Part shown: piece after piece, positions 1 to 8,380 of the stretch
How the letters are laid out: the number at the start of each line of letters is the position of its first letter
Position numbering within the stretch: position 1 is the stretch's first letter
NCBI GenBank assembly: GCA_002787235.1
Contig: PCWG01000033.1
Coordinates: 188,438-252,437 of the forward strand
Source: Nitrospinae bacterium CG11_big_fil_rev_8_21_14_0_20_45_15
GTDB lineage: Bacteria > Nitrospinota > Nitrospinia > Nitrospinales > VA-1
Reading direction: 5' to 3'
DNA length: 64,000 nucleotides
Made by a program: the position numbers and the translations under genes
Notes under the pieces: generated by a model
The model's database searches: none
What the model saw: only the letters and a program-made list of their open reading frames with translations
What the model was told of the DNA's origin: nothing

Positions 1-597
1 ACGGTCATTTAATTTCAGGGATTTGGTTAGAACTTCTTCCGCTTTGTCGTAATTTTTTGTCTTTCGATAAACCTCGGCGAGGTTGTCCAAAAAAAGAGTG
101 TTGCCGGGTGCCCAGTCCATGGCTTTTTCATAGTATTGAATGGCTAAATCGTATTTTTCTTCTTCTTTGTAGAGATTTGCAAGATTATTCAGTGCCTTGG
201 AGTCATCGTCATTGGGTAGAAGATCAATGGCTTTTTCCCAGTCGATTTTGGCCTGCTTTTTATCACCCAATGAATAATTGGCCATTCCAAGATTGATGTA
301 AGATTGCGTGTTTTTTGGGTCCAGTGCAATGGATTTCGTGAAAAGCTCTTTTGCCGGTTCGTATTGCTTCATTGCAAACTGGATGAGCCCTTTTTTTCGA
401 TAATATTTTGCTTCGCCGGGATTATTTGTGATGGCCAGATCAAATTCTTCAAGAGAGTTGTTCAAAAGAGAATTTTGGGCAAACTCCAGGCCCAGACGAT
501 AATGCGCTTCAGCCTGTTCCTTGTCGATCTGGGTTTCAGGGGAACCACAAGAGACCAGAAATAAAGCAACGATAAAAAATAGAGCTGAATGTTTCAT
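1..597 (-). CDS. TPR-repeat lipoprotein (C-terminus outside window)
   Basis: Reading the minus strand from the ATG at 597 gives an uninterrupted frame to base 1 (199 residues), so the gene continues beyond the window. The N-terminus is a short hydrophobic signal ending in the lipobox Leu-Val-Ser-Cys at residues 14-17, which predicts an outer- or inner-membrane lipoprotein. The rest is a run of tetratricopeptide units of about 34 residues with the usual A-x-x-x-Y/F-x-x-A-[IL]-x-L-[DN]-P spacing (for example around residues 50-60, 84-95 and 150-162). TPRs bind proteins, so an assembly or scaffold role is likely; no specific function can be assigned. No good ribosome-binding site is visible in front of the start. 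Confidence 0.8.
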   Translation of the reverse strand, partial: MKHSALFFIVALFLVSCGSPETQIDKEQAEAHYRLGLEFAQNSLLNNSLEEFDLAITNNPGEAKYYRKKGLIQFAMKQYEPAKELFTKSIALDPKNTQSYINLGMANYSLGDKKQAKIDWEKAIDLLPNDDDSKALNNLANLYKEEEKYDLAIQYYEKAMDWAPGNTLFLDNLAEVYRKTKNYDKAEEVLTKSLKLNDR

Positions 598-626
598 GGG
601 GTAATCGGGCAAAGAGGAGAGGGTTG

Positions 627-660
627 AAAAAAAAAGAGGCCGACCAGAATGGCCGGCCTC
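627..660 (-). terminator. Rho-independent terminator of the 703-1260 gene
   Basis: The arms at 636-645 and 651-660 pair over ten positions with one A-C mismatch around a five-base loop. On the minus strand the stem is followed by a run of nine T residues (plus-strand A run 627-635). It lies just after the stop of the secreted-protein gene. Confidence 0.8.
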
Positions 661-702
661 TGAAAAGCTTGATCTAAAATCAAGAGGCACTAACTAAATA
701 GA

Positions 703-1260
703 TTAGTTGATACCGCTTGTAGAGTCGTGCAAGTCACCAATGAACTCCATGGCAAAACCGTTGGTTTGGCCGGATTGGTTCAAAACAACTACACCCCAAA
801 AAGACAGTTGGGTGATGTCACGTGTACCATTACCGGCACCAACAGACGTTGTTGCCGTGGGTGATGTTGCAACGGGGGTGAATCGCAAACTGCCTGCTCC
901 CGCGGTAGTCGCGGAATTAGTCACAGGAATACCCGCACTAGCAATGGTGTTACCCGTGCTAAAGATAAATACACGAGCGGTGGTTCCTGCATCAACCGTA
1001 AAACTGACCGATCCCAATGAAGAAGCATCGGTCCTGTTCAAAGCTTCAACAAATACACCGATCTGTGAAGCCATGTTGGACAGAGATGGATGGGATACAG
1101 CAACGAAGGAATAGTCGTCACTGCTATTCGCCTGGAAATACGGGGAAATGACCGCTGTACCTGCCAGTGGATTTACCGCATAGGCTTTCCCGGTACTTAA
1201 GCTAAAAAAAGTGACCAGAGCAAGGATCAGAAATCCTCGCGCCTTCAGCTTGGTTGTCAT
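703..1260 (-). CDS. Small secreted protein of unknown function
   Basis: This 185-residue protein begins with a typical Sec signal peptide: basic start, hydrophobic stretch at residues 9-22, and a likely cleavage after Ala-Tyr-Ala near residue 28. The mature part is rich in Ser, Thr, Ala and Gly, has no cysteine and reads as beta-rich, ending with a phrase containing Trp-Gly-Val-Val-Val and Met-Glu-Phe-Ile-Gly. I do not recognise the family. The gene stands alone between the lipoprotein gene and a long AT-rich gap, has AGGAG 11 bases before its ATG and a strong terminator behind it, which suggests a separately and perhaps highly expressed envelope or extracellular protein. Confidence 0.75.
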   Translation of the reverse strand: MTTKLKARGFLILALVTFFSLSTGKAYAVNPLAGTAVISPYFQANSSDDYSFVAVSHPSLSNMASQIGVFVEALNRTDASSLGSVSFTVDAGTTARVFIFSTGNTIASAGIPVTNSATTAGAGSLRFTPVATSPTATTSVGAGNGTRDITQLSFWGVVVLNQSGQTNGFAMEFIGDLHDSTSGIN

Positions 1261-1715
1261 TATAATATGTTCTCCTGATATATATATCTAAGATTGAATT
1301 AAGTTCAAATTTATTGCGCAATTGCAGTTAAAAAATAACACGAGGATTTTTTCCGGGAGCCTCCTTTCAGCAAAATAATTCACCATTATACATAAATAAC
1401 CTTCTACTAATTGTCGTCTATATTATTAAACTATTTCGATAAAGTCAAGATTCTTAGAATGAAAAGACTTGTAATTTATTAAAGAGTTTCCTGGAAGTAG
1501 TACTTCCCTTGATTCATTTTTTCCTTTAATATCAATAGCAAGTTCTTGATGATGCCTGCTTCTCGGTCAATGTGGTTAGAGCTGGCTTCATATGCTGATC
1601 GTCATAAAAGTATAAAAACTTTAATTAAATTTTAATAAAAATTTCATTTGAGCCGTTTGGGATCTTAGTTTTTTTACAGGCATTAAAAACAGTCTCATGG
1701 TATTGAAGATAGTAT
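1261..1715. other. AT-rich gap between divergent genes, with a 15-bp palindrome
   Basis: No convincing gene is seen in these 455 bases. The region separates the divergent secreted-protein and PilF-like genes and must hold both promoters. A 7+1+7 palindrome GGAAGTAGTACTTCC lies at 1493-1507 and could be an operator; no confident -35/-10 pair was identified. Confidence 0.5.
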
Positions 1716-2510
1716 ATGTCTATATATTTGAATAAAATGCTTTTGTGTGTGTTGCTGGTCTTGGCGGGAGGAGCCTTGCTGGGCGGATGCACCAGTGTCC
1801 CCGATTTAAAGAATATTCCTGAAGCTTCAATTGAGGACCGAAGTGCGGCCCGGAAGAAATTTCTTGAGGGGCGACAATTCTTATCTTTAAAGATGAACGC
1901 CCAGGCTCTTGAAAGTTTTGTGGATGCCATTAAGCTTGATCCTGGAAATGCTTCCTATTACTTTGCGGCAGGGGAAGTAAATTTTTCCGAAGAGCGATTG
2001 GATGCTGCAGAAAAATATTTCAAGTCGGCACTACAGATTGATCCTCGTTCCAAAGGAGTTTCTCGGGAATTGGGTCGCTTGTACATGTCGAAAGGGATGT
2101 GGGAAGAAGCGATCCAGAATTTTAAGCAGGATATAGAAATATCTGGAACCACATTTCCTCACGAGGTTTACAATTGGCTTGCACTGTCTTATTATCAATT
2201 AAATCAATTTGACAATGCTGAACGCGAATGGTTGACGGCCTTAAATTTCAGGGACAATGCAGATATTCGTTACAATTTGGGGATAGCCTATAAATCCAGG
2301 AAGGAATACGATAAGGCACTAAAGTCATTTGTTGCGGCTACACATTTGAATCCCGAATTTGTTTCTGCGCACTTCGAAGCGGCAATCCTTTTATACGGCA
2401 AACAACAATGGCTGGGTGCAAGGCAACATTTTGAGGAAGTGATTCGTTTCGATCCTAAAGGAGAGATGGCAATTCTTTCTCGCAAATACTTAAATGAGAT
2501 GGTGGAATAA
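1716..2510 (+). CDS. PilF/PilW-like TPR lipoprotein
   Basis: The 264-residue product starts with a hydrophobic signal and a lipobox Leu-Leu-Gly-Gly-Cys (Cys about residue 25), so it should be a lipoprotein. It then carries about six TPR units, including canonical ends such as A-I-K-L-D-P and A-L-Q-I-D-P. In type IV pilus systems PilF/PilW (the Tgl-type pilotin) is an outer-membrane TPR lipoprotein needed for assembly of the secretin multimer; the length and the downstream RodZ-like/PilT/PilC genes fit that role. The ATG at 1716 has GAAG upstream; an ATG at 1737 would remove only the first seven residues. The next gene starts nine bases after the stop. The exact PilF identity is inferred from context, since TPR lipoproteins are common. 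Confidence 0.7.
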   Translation: MSIYLNKMLLCVLLVLAGGALLGGCTSVPDLKNIPEASIEDRSAARKKFLEGRQFLSLKMNAQALESFVDAIKLDPGNASYYFAAGEVNFSEERLDAAEKYFKSALQIDPRSKGVSRELGRLYMSKGMWEEAIQNFKQDIEISGTTFPHEVYNWLALSYYQLNQFDNAEREWLTALNFRDNADIRYNLGIAYKSRKEYDKALKSFVAATHLNPEFVSAHFEAAILLYGKQQWLGARQHFEEVIRFDPKGEMAILSRKYLNEMVE

Positions 2511-2518
2511 TAAAAAAC

Positions 2519-3433
2519 ATGCAGGGTAATTTTGGTAGTTTTTTGAAAAGCGAACGCGAATTACGAGGTATTTCACTTGAGGAAATTTCGGATGTTACTA
2601 AAGTTCGACTTACCTTTCTCAAGGCGATAGAGTCAAATAATTTTGATGAATTCCCAGGTGAAGTATTTATTAAAGGTTATATTCGCTCGTACGCCAAGGC
2701 GATTGGTTCTGACGTAGATGAAATTTTAAATATTTATGACGATGAAATAGGACGGGATAGAAAAGAAAAAATTCTGGAGCGTGAAAGGAAAGCACTTGAG
2801 GCTTCGGGAGGCGATGGAAGTTTCTTAAAATTTATTTTTTCTCTGGCATTGTTGATTGTGGTTGGCGCAGGCATTTATTTTGTATTTTATAATTTACCAG
2901 ATGACGGAAAAACAATGGTGGAGTCGGCAGGCGAATCGGAAAAACTATCGGTTGAAAAGTTTCCAGATTCCCCCCTTCCTCGGCCAGTGGATTCTTCCGT
3001 GAAGGTGGAAGCCGAGTCTTTGGGTGAGACAATACCTTCCTCTGAAAACAGTGGTGAAGTTGAGGCAGTCAAGCAGACGCAGTCAACGCCGACGGCTCAA
3101 GCGCAATTGATCGTAAATGATGAACAGGTAAAGAAAGAGGCGACAGCACCGGAAGAGCCTGTACTACCGTCTGCGGTGAATACTTTACATTCTCTGCAAA
3201 TTCAGGCAAAAGAAAAGTCGTGGTTTAGTTTGACTATAGACAATCTCACAGAAGAAAAATTTATTTTGCCGGCAGGAGCTCAAAAACAGTTCTCTGCAAG
3301 TGATAATTTTAAAATAACAATCGGTAACAGGGCGGGGGTGGTGTTGGTTTTAAATGGAAAGCCTGTGGTTATCCCCCCTGGGAAGCAGAATGTGGTTCGC
3401 GATTTTATTATTAACCCGAAAAAAGAAGAGTGA
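2519..3433 (+). CDS. RodZ-like helix-turn-helix membrane protein (DUF4115)
   Basis: The 304-residue protein has an N-terminal Xre-type HTH of the RodZ class (residues about 5-75, with the conserved G-x-F-L-K-x-x-R-E-x-R-G-I-S-L-x-E-I and the F-P-G-E-V-F-I-K-G-Y-I-R-x-Y-A segment). One membrane span follows at about residues 102-124, then a Pro/Ser/Glu-rich linker and a C-terminal beta-rich DUF4115 domain (about 235-300). RodZ links the MreB cytoskeleton to cell-wall synthesis; in many bacteria the gene sits with pilF, as here. Bitopic topology with the HTH in the cytoplasm is expected. It is followed after three bases by pilT, so it is part of the same transcript. Confidence 0.8.
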   Translation: MQGNFGSFLKSERELRGISLEEISDVTKVRLTFLKAIESNNFDEFPGEVFIKGYIRSYAKAIGSDVDEILNIYDDEIGRDRKEKILERERKALEASGGDGSFLKFIFSLALLIVVGAGIYFVFYNLPDDGKTMVESAGESEKLSVEKFPDSPLPRPVDSSVKVEAESLGETIPSSENSGEVEAVKQTQSTPTAQAQLIVNDEQVKKEATAPEEPVLPSAVNTLHSLQIQAKEKSWFSLTIDNLTEEKFILPAGAQKQFSASDNFKITIGNRAGVVLVLNGKPVVIPPGKQNVVRDFIINPKKEE

Positions 3434-3436
3434 TCC

Positions 3437-4510
3437 GTGGCGAAAATAGACGCTTTTTTTAAATTAATGAACGATGAAGGTGCCTCCGACTTGCACTTGG
3501 TCGCGGGTTCTCAGCCGGTACTTCGTATTCATGGAGACATGGAGCGAGTCAAGTTCAAGGTAATGGAAAATGACGAGCTCAAGGCCATGTTGTATGAAAT
3601 CGCACCTGAAAATAAAATCAAGGTATTTGAGGAAACCGGCGATGTGGATTTCGCTTATGAAATCCCAAATCTGGCGCGTTACCGAGCTAACTTTTTTCAG
3701 CAGAAATGGGGAGTTGGAGCTGTATTTCGAGAAATCCCCAGCACGATTCTGACTTCGGAGCAATTGGGATTGCCTTCAGTAATCACGAAACTGTCCATGT
3801 TGCATAAAGGGATGGTGCTGGTTACAGGTCCTACGGGTAGTGGTAAGTCCACTACGCTTGCGGCAATGATGGACTATGTCAATCGAAATAAAAAGAGTCA
3901 TATTATTACTGTAGAAGATCCGGTTGAGTTTGTGCATAAAAGTCAGGGCTGTGTGGTGAACCATCGCGAAGTAGGTATTCACACCAAAAGCTTCAAAGCG
4001 GCTTTGAAGGGTGCTTTGCGTGAGGACCCGGATATTATTCTGGTGGGTGAAATGCGCGATCTGGAGACCATCGAGCTGGCACTTGAAGCGGCTTCTACAG
4101 GCCATCTGGTTTTTGGAACCTTGCATACACAAAGTGCGGCGAAGACGGTAGACCGTGTTATTGACGTCTTCCCAGCGCATCAACAATCGCAGATTCGGAC
4201 CACGCTGTCTGAATCGTTGAAAGGTGTCATCGCTCAGAATTTGTTCAAACGCATCGATAAAAAAGGTAGAATGGCAGTGCTGGAAGTTCTGGTGGTTACA
4301 CCTGCAGTTTCTAACTTGATTCGAGAGGGTAAAACTTTTCAGATTCCATCTGCAATTCAAACAGGTAAAAAGTTCGGCATGCAGTCGTTGGACGATGCCA
4401 TTTTGGTGGCATTGAACGAGGGCAAAATCTCTCCAGAAGATGCCTATGACAAGTCTATCGTGAAAGAGCGGTTTGTTTCTTTCTTGAAGAAAGCACCAGA
4501 CTTCATTTAA
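3437..4510 (+). CDS. pilT: Type IV pilus retraction ATPase PilT
   Basis: This 357-residue protein is a full-length PilT-type hexameric ATPase that depolymerises type IV pili (twitching motility). The start is GTG at 3437. Visible motifs: the N-terminal A-S-D-L-H-L segment (residues 15-20), Walker A G-P-T-G-S-G-K-S-T at 131-139, the Asp-box V-E-D-P-V-E-F-V-H, Walker B I-L-V-G-E-M-R-D, the His-box T-G-H-L-V-F-G-T-L-H-T, and a C-terminal A-V-S-N-L-I-R-E-G-K phrase matching the retraction-specific AIRNLIRE motif. It is immediately followed by a second, more divergent copy. Confidence 0.96.
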   Translation: MAKIDAFFKLMNDEGASDLHLVAGSQPVLRIHGDMERVKFKVMENDELKAMLYEIAPENKIKVFEETGDVDFAYEIPNLARYRANFFQQKWGVGAVFREIPSTILTSEQLGLPSVITKLSMLHKGMVLVTGPTGSGKSTTLAAMMDYVNRNKKSHIITVEDPVEFVHKSQGCVVNHREVGIHTKSFKAALKGALREDPDIILVGEMRDLETIELALEAASTGHLVFGTLHTQSAAKTVDRVIDVFPAHQQSQIRTTLSESLKGVIAQNLFKRIDKKGRMAVLEVLVVTPAVSNLIREGKTFQIPSAIQTGKKFGMQSLDDAILVALNEGKISPEDAYDKSIVKERFVSFLKKAPDFI

Positions 4511-4523
4511 ATAGCGAGGGTCT

Positions 4524-5687
4524 ATGAAAAAAGCAGAAATTGACCACATATTGACCACCATGCTGGAAGCGTTTGGAAATATTTCTGATCTGAACGTTAC
4601 GGTAGGCAAGCCTTTTCAGGTTGAGTCCTCTGGCCAATTAACGGGTGTGCCGATTGATCCACCCCTCCCTGAGATCACTCCGTTTCAAGCAGAAATCTTT
4701 GCAATGAATTTGATCAACTCCGATCGCAGATTGACGGAGATTCTGTTGCGTCAGGGATCATGCGATTGCTCTTATTTCCTTGTTGGGAAGGCACGTTTCA
4801 GGGTCAATATATTTTCTCAACGTGGATATTACACTACGGTTTTGAGAAAGTTGGAAACCCGTATCCCCTCTATCGAAGAATTGAAACTTCCGCCGCAATT
4901 TGGTAAGGCCGCAGAAGAAAAGAATGGCTTGATTTTAGTCACAGGTTCTACCGGGTCGGGTAAATCCACCACCCTTGCGGCTTTGCTGAACAAAATGAAT
5001 CTGGAAAAATCGATGCACATCATTACCCTCGAAGATCCTGTTGAGTTTGTTCATCCCCATAAAAAAGCAACCTTCAATCAACGTGAGTTGGGCAACGATT
5101 ACGATGCTTTTTCCAGCGGACTCCGGGCGGCTCTCCGGCAAGCACCCAAAGTCATCCTCGTGGGCGAAATGCGCGACAGAGAAACCGTTGAAATCGGTAT
5201 GAGTGCCGCCGAGACAGGCCATCTGGTATTGAGTACTTTGCATACCGTAGATGCGGGGCAAACCATCAACCGCATCGTTGGTATGTTTTCTCAAGAGGAA
5301 GAACAACAAATACGAATCCGGCTTGCAGACACCATTCGCTGGATTGTCTGTCAGCGTCTGTTGCCAAAAGTCGGAGGAGGTCGTGTCGCACTTTTAGAAA
5401 TCATGACTTCCAATATGCGTGTGAAAGATACGATCATCAACGGTGAAAGCGAAGGCAAGACATATTATGACATCATCACCAACGGCGATGCCTATGGCAT
5501 GTGGACCTTCGATCAGCACATTCTTAAACTGCTGGGTGAAGGTTTGATCACTGAAGATACGGCGATGGCCTACGCTTCTCGAAAAGCGATCGTTGGAAGA
5601 GGCATTGATCAGATCAAGGCCAAGCGGGGTGAAAAGACAACGGATATTGAAGGGCTGGGTATGGATGAAGACTACGGGGACGCCTGA
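4524..5687 (+). CDS. Second PilT/PilU-like ATPase
   Basis: The 387-residue product has the same architecture as PilT: Walker A G-S-T-G-S-G-K-S-T at residues 141-149, an L-E-D-P-V-E-F-V-H Asp-box, Walker B I-L-V-G-E-M-R-D and the His-box T-G-H-L-V-L-S-T-L-H-T. The N-terminal domain is diverged (A-S-D-L-H-L replaced by I-S-D-L-N-V), and the AIRNLIRE-type motif is degenerate (R-V-K-D-T-I-I-N-G), with an acidic C-terminal tail. These traits match PilU-type accessory retraction ATPases, which work with PilT rather than replace it. The gene follows pilT after 13 bases, so the two products are probably made together. Confidence 0.88.
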   Translation: MKKAEIDHILTTMLEAFGNISDLNVTVGKPFQVESSGQLTGVPIDPPLPEITPFQAEIFAMNLINSDRRLTEILLRQGSCDCSYFLVGKARFRVNIFSQRGYYTTVLRKLETRIPSIEELKLPPQFGKAAEEKNGLILVTGSTGSGKSTTLAALLNKMNLEKSMHIITLEDPVEFVHPHKKATFNQRELGNDYDAFSSGLRAALRQAPKVILVGEMRDRETVEIGMSAAETGHLVLSTLHTVDAGQTINRIVGMFSQEEEQQIRIRLADTIRWIVCQRLLPKVGGGRVALLEIMTSNMRVKDTIINGESEGKTYYDIITNGDAYGMWTFDQHILKLLGEGLITEDTAMAYASRKAIVGRGIDQIKAKRGEKTTDIEGLGMDEDYGDA

Positions 5688-5760
5688 GAATTTGTGCTTT
5701 GTAGAAACGTCTGAACCAAAACGGGCTTAAAAAAAGACTCAATCTAAAGGTCATATCATT

Positions 5761-6465
5761 ATGGAAATTTCTTGTAATTCATGTCAGAAAAAAATCAATA
5801 TTCCCGATGAAAAACTGCCAAAAGGTCAGGCTTTTAACGTCACCTGTCCCGCTTGCAAGACTAAAATCAGAGTAGATCAACACTTAACGTCAGCCGAAGC
5901 GAAAGAATCGCCCGAGAAACCCAAAGAAGAAAATCAGCCGGAACAAACGCCTCAGGAAGAGCCTGCCAATGCTCCTCAGATGGCAGTCATTGATGATTTT
6001 GTGGACGACGATGATAATGAATTGGTGATTTACGATGAGGGCGATCAGATCGCTTTGATATTAGACACAGAAAATAAAGATCTTTGGACAGATATTCTAA
6101 AGGCAAAAGATTATAAAATCCAATACGCAAAATCTCCAGAACAAGCGGTACATAAAATGAAATTCACCCAGTTTCATTTTGTTGCCTTGAGTGAAAATTT
6201 TGGCGGCGTGACTCTGGAAGAAAGCGCAATTTATCAAAGTATCATTCAACTGCCAATGAGTACGAGACGAAATGTTTTTGTCGCCTTGTCGGGGAACAAA
6301 TTTAAAACTTTGAATGATATGGAAGCATTTCAGTTCAGCGTCAATCTGGTGGTCAATGTGAAAGACTATGGAAAACTGGGAGATATCCTTAAAAAATCAA
6401 TTGGTGAGTACGAAATGTTTTACAAAGTCTTCAAAGAAACCTTAAAATCCATAGGTAAGGCTTGA
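5761..6465 (+). CDS. Zinc-ribbon (MJ0042-type) protein with receiver-like C-terminus
   Basis: The 234-residue protein opens with an MJ0042/zinc-finger ribbon: Cys-x2-Cys near residues 5-8 and Cys-x2-Cys near residues 30-33. An acidic, Pro/Glu-rich linker follows (about 42-90). The C-terminal part (about 95-225) alternates hydrophobic strands and helices in the order of a CheY-like receiver (I-A-L-I-L-D-T-E-N then a V-A-L-S-E-N strand where the phospho-Asp would be, then F-V-A-L-S-G). The acceptor Asp is not evident, so this would be a pseudo-receiver; that is my inference. It lies inside the pilus block between the second PilT and the cyclic-nucleotide-binding gene, which suggests a regulatory or docking part for the pilus machine. 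Confidence 0.65.
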   Translation: MEISCNSCQKKINIPDEKLPKGQAFNVTCPACKTKIRVDQHLTSAEAKESPEKPKEENQPEQTPQEEPANAPQMAVIDDFVDDDDNELVIYDEGDQIALILDTENKDLWTDILKAKDYKIQYAKSPEQAVHKMKFTQFHFVALSENFGGVTLEESAIYQSIIQLPMSTRRNVFVALSGNKFKTLNDMEAFQFSVNLVVNVKDYGKLGDILKKSIGEYEMFYKVFKETLKSIGKA

Positions 6466-6638
6466 GTATGAGTCTTGTGAGTCCGTAGTAGGCTTCTAAT
6501 ATTCAATATAGTTTCACCGTCAGAAAGTAGATTGTTAGTGAGCAGAGTTGAAGCACTTTTTCAGAGATTTCTTTTCTTATTCACTGCATTGATAGAAGTA
6601 TCCGCAAAGGGTATTTCGAATTGTTTTAGAGAGGACCT

Positions 6639-7061
6639 ATGAATTTTAAAGACACACCGATTCACCAGCGTTACTCCGACAAAGATGTGATCGTTTCGGA
6701 AGGTATCAAGAGCAATAACGCTTATGTTGTCTTATCTGGAAAAGTACATGTCACGAAGAAGGTAGATAAAAAAACCATTGTGATTGGTACTTTGGGTGAG
6801 GGCGAGGTTTTCGGAGAAATGGGATTGATCTCCGATAGCGTGCGTAGTGCCAATGTGGTAGCCATGGGAGATGTTGTGGTTGGTATTTTGGATAAAGAAT
6901 TATTTGAGAAAAATTTGCAAACTTTGCCCGAAGATTTTTCTGCTGTTTTAAAGGCATTGGTCACACGTTTGCGTTTGACGACGGACATGCTGGCGCGTAT
7001 TGGAATTGAGTTGAATAATACTCAAAGACAGCTTCATTCTTTTACCCTACACAACGACTGA
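6639..7061 (+). CDS. Stand-alone cyclic nucleotide-binding domain protein
   Basis: At 140 residues this is little more than one cNMP-binding (Crp-type) beta-roll. It shows the G-x-V-x-V-x-K/x pattern, the phosphate-binding cassette G-E-G-E-V-F-G-E-M-G-L-I (about residues 55-66) and a following S-V-R-S-A-N phrase, where CRP-family proteins have R-x-A-[ST]. There is no DNA-binding domain; a helix ending in a polar tail follows. RBS AGAGG precedes the ATG. It starts 173 bases after the zinc-ribbon gene and 13 bases before pilC, so it is likely co-transcribed with pilC. Binding of a cyclic nucleotide to control the pilus is plausible but not shown. Confidence 0.82.
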   Translation: MNFKDTPIHQRYSDKDVIVSEGIKSNNAYVVLSGKVHVTKKVDKKTIVIGTLGEGEVFGEMGLISDSVRSANVVAMGDVVVGILDKELFEKNLQTLPEDFSAVLKALVTRLRLTTDMLARIGIELNNTQRQLHSFTLHND

Positions 7062-7074
7062 TACCGTCCCTGAT

Positions 7075-8271
7075 ATGCCCACCTTTACTTATAAAGCCAC
7101 GGTAAAAGGAAAAGTCAAAAGCGGAACCATTGAGGCGGAAGACGAAAAGGACGCGACTCAGAAGCTCCGCCAACAGAAGATCCGTCCCACCTCTCTGAAG
7201 AAAAAATCGGGTGGCTTTGGTGATAAGATGAATAAAAAGCCTATCACCGGGCGCGATATTGTTCTCTTCACTCGCCAGTTCAGTACGATGGTTGACGCAG
7301 GTTTGCCGATTGTCCAATGTCTCGATATTTTAGGCAAAGGAGCCGAGAACAAGACTCTTGGCGAGATCATCATTCAAATCAAAGGTGGTATTGAAGTGGG
7401 CGGTAACCTGTCCAATTCCATGCGCAAGTTCCCTGATGTGTTTGACGATTTATTTTGTAACTTGATTGAAGCCGGTGAATTAGGCGGTATTCTCGATATT
7501 ATTCTACGTCGACTTTCTGAATATATTGAGAAATCAGAATCACTCAAAAAGAAAATCAAGTCCGCATTGGTCTATCCCTCCATGATTGTTTTCGTCGCTG
7601 TAAGCGTCGTTGCATTCTTGATGATATTTGTTATTCCCGCGTTTGCCGAAATGTTCAGCGGTGGTGGTGCCGAACTGCCCGGACCCACACAAATTGTAAT
7701 GGATGTCAGTGACCTGTTCCGAACCAAGTCGCACTATATGCTTGGAACTGTCATGCTGATATTTTTCGCAATAAAGCAAATTTACAAGACCGAAAAAGGA
7801 AGAATAATCATTGATCGTATCTTGTTGGCTCTGCCGGTGGTTGGAAACCTGGTGCAAAGAATTTCAGTCGCAAAATTCACTCGTACATTAGGAACGCTCA
7901 TTTCCAGTGGTGTTCCCCTGATCGAAGCTCTGGATATTTGCGCACGCACCGCAGGTAACAAGATCGTTGAAATAGCAGTATTCAAAACCATTGAAGCGAT
8001 CAAGGAAGGTGAAACGATTGCCGCTCCCTTGTCCCGCGAATCTGTATTTCCTATGATGGTTATTCAGATGATTGATGTTGGTGAGAACGCGGGTTCTCTT
8101 GATATCATGTTGATAAAAATTGCAGATTTTTATGATGAAGAAGTTGATATTGCTGTTGAAGCTATGACGGCTTTGTTGGAGCCGTTGTTGATGATTTTTC
8201 TAGGCATGGTCGTTGGTTTTATTGTTGTCGCCATGTATCTCCCGATCTTCAAAATGGGTGAAAGTATCTAA
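7075..8271 (+). CDS. pilC: Type IV pilus inner-membrane platform protein PilC
   Basis: The 398-residue length, the N-terminal F-T-Y-K-A phrase typical of the family, and two T2SS-F domains (about residues 65-190 and 270-390) identify PilC. The conserved F-T-R-Q-F-S-T-M-V-D-A-G-L-P and F-T-R-T-L-G-T-L-I-S-S-G-V-P motifs head the two halves, and three membrane spans are visible near 165-190, 215-235 and 365-390. PilC anchors the assembly and retraction ATPases to the inner membrane and is needed for pilus assembly. The usual extension ATPase gene pilB is not in this window. Confidence 0.95.
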   Translation: MPTFTYKATVKGKVKSGTIEAEDEKDATQKLRQQKIRPTSLKKKSGGFGDKMNKKPITGRDIVLFTRQFSTMVDAGLPIVQCLDILGKGAENKTLGEIIIQIKGGIEVGGNLSNSMRKFPDVFDDLFCNLIEAGELGGILDIILRRLSEYIEKSESLKKKIKSALVYPSMIVFVAVSVVAFLMIFVIPAFAEMFSGGGAELPGPTQIVMDVSDLFRTKSHYMLGTVMLIFFAIKQIYKTEKGRIIIDRILLALPVVGNLVQRISVAKFTRTLGTLISSGVPLIEALDICARTAGNKIVEIAVFKTIEAIKEGETIAAPLSRESVFPMMVIQMIDVGENAGSLDIMLIKIADFYDEEVDIAVEAMTALLEPLLMIFLGMVVGFIVVAMYLPIFKMGESI

Positions 8272-8380
8272 CAGATTGGCATACAGCTTATGGCCTTCTG
8301 ACAGGTCGGGGGGCGGGTGATTTGCGATGGCGCACGATCTGCATTGGTATTCTTTTAACTAGCCCACGGCGGTACGCCCC

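Noticed and set aside
1281-1308. TTGAAC-N16-TATATA promoter for the secreted-protein gene
   Set aside because: Transcription would start inside the ribosome-binding site, leaving no usable leader.
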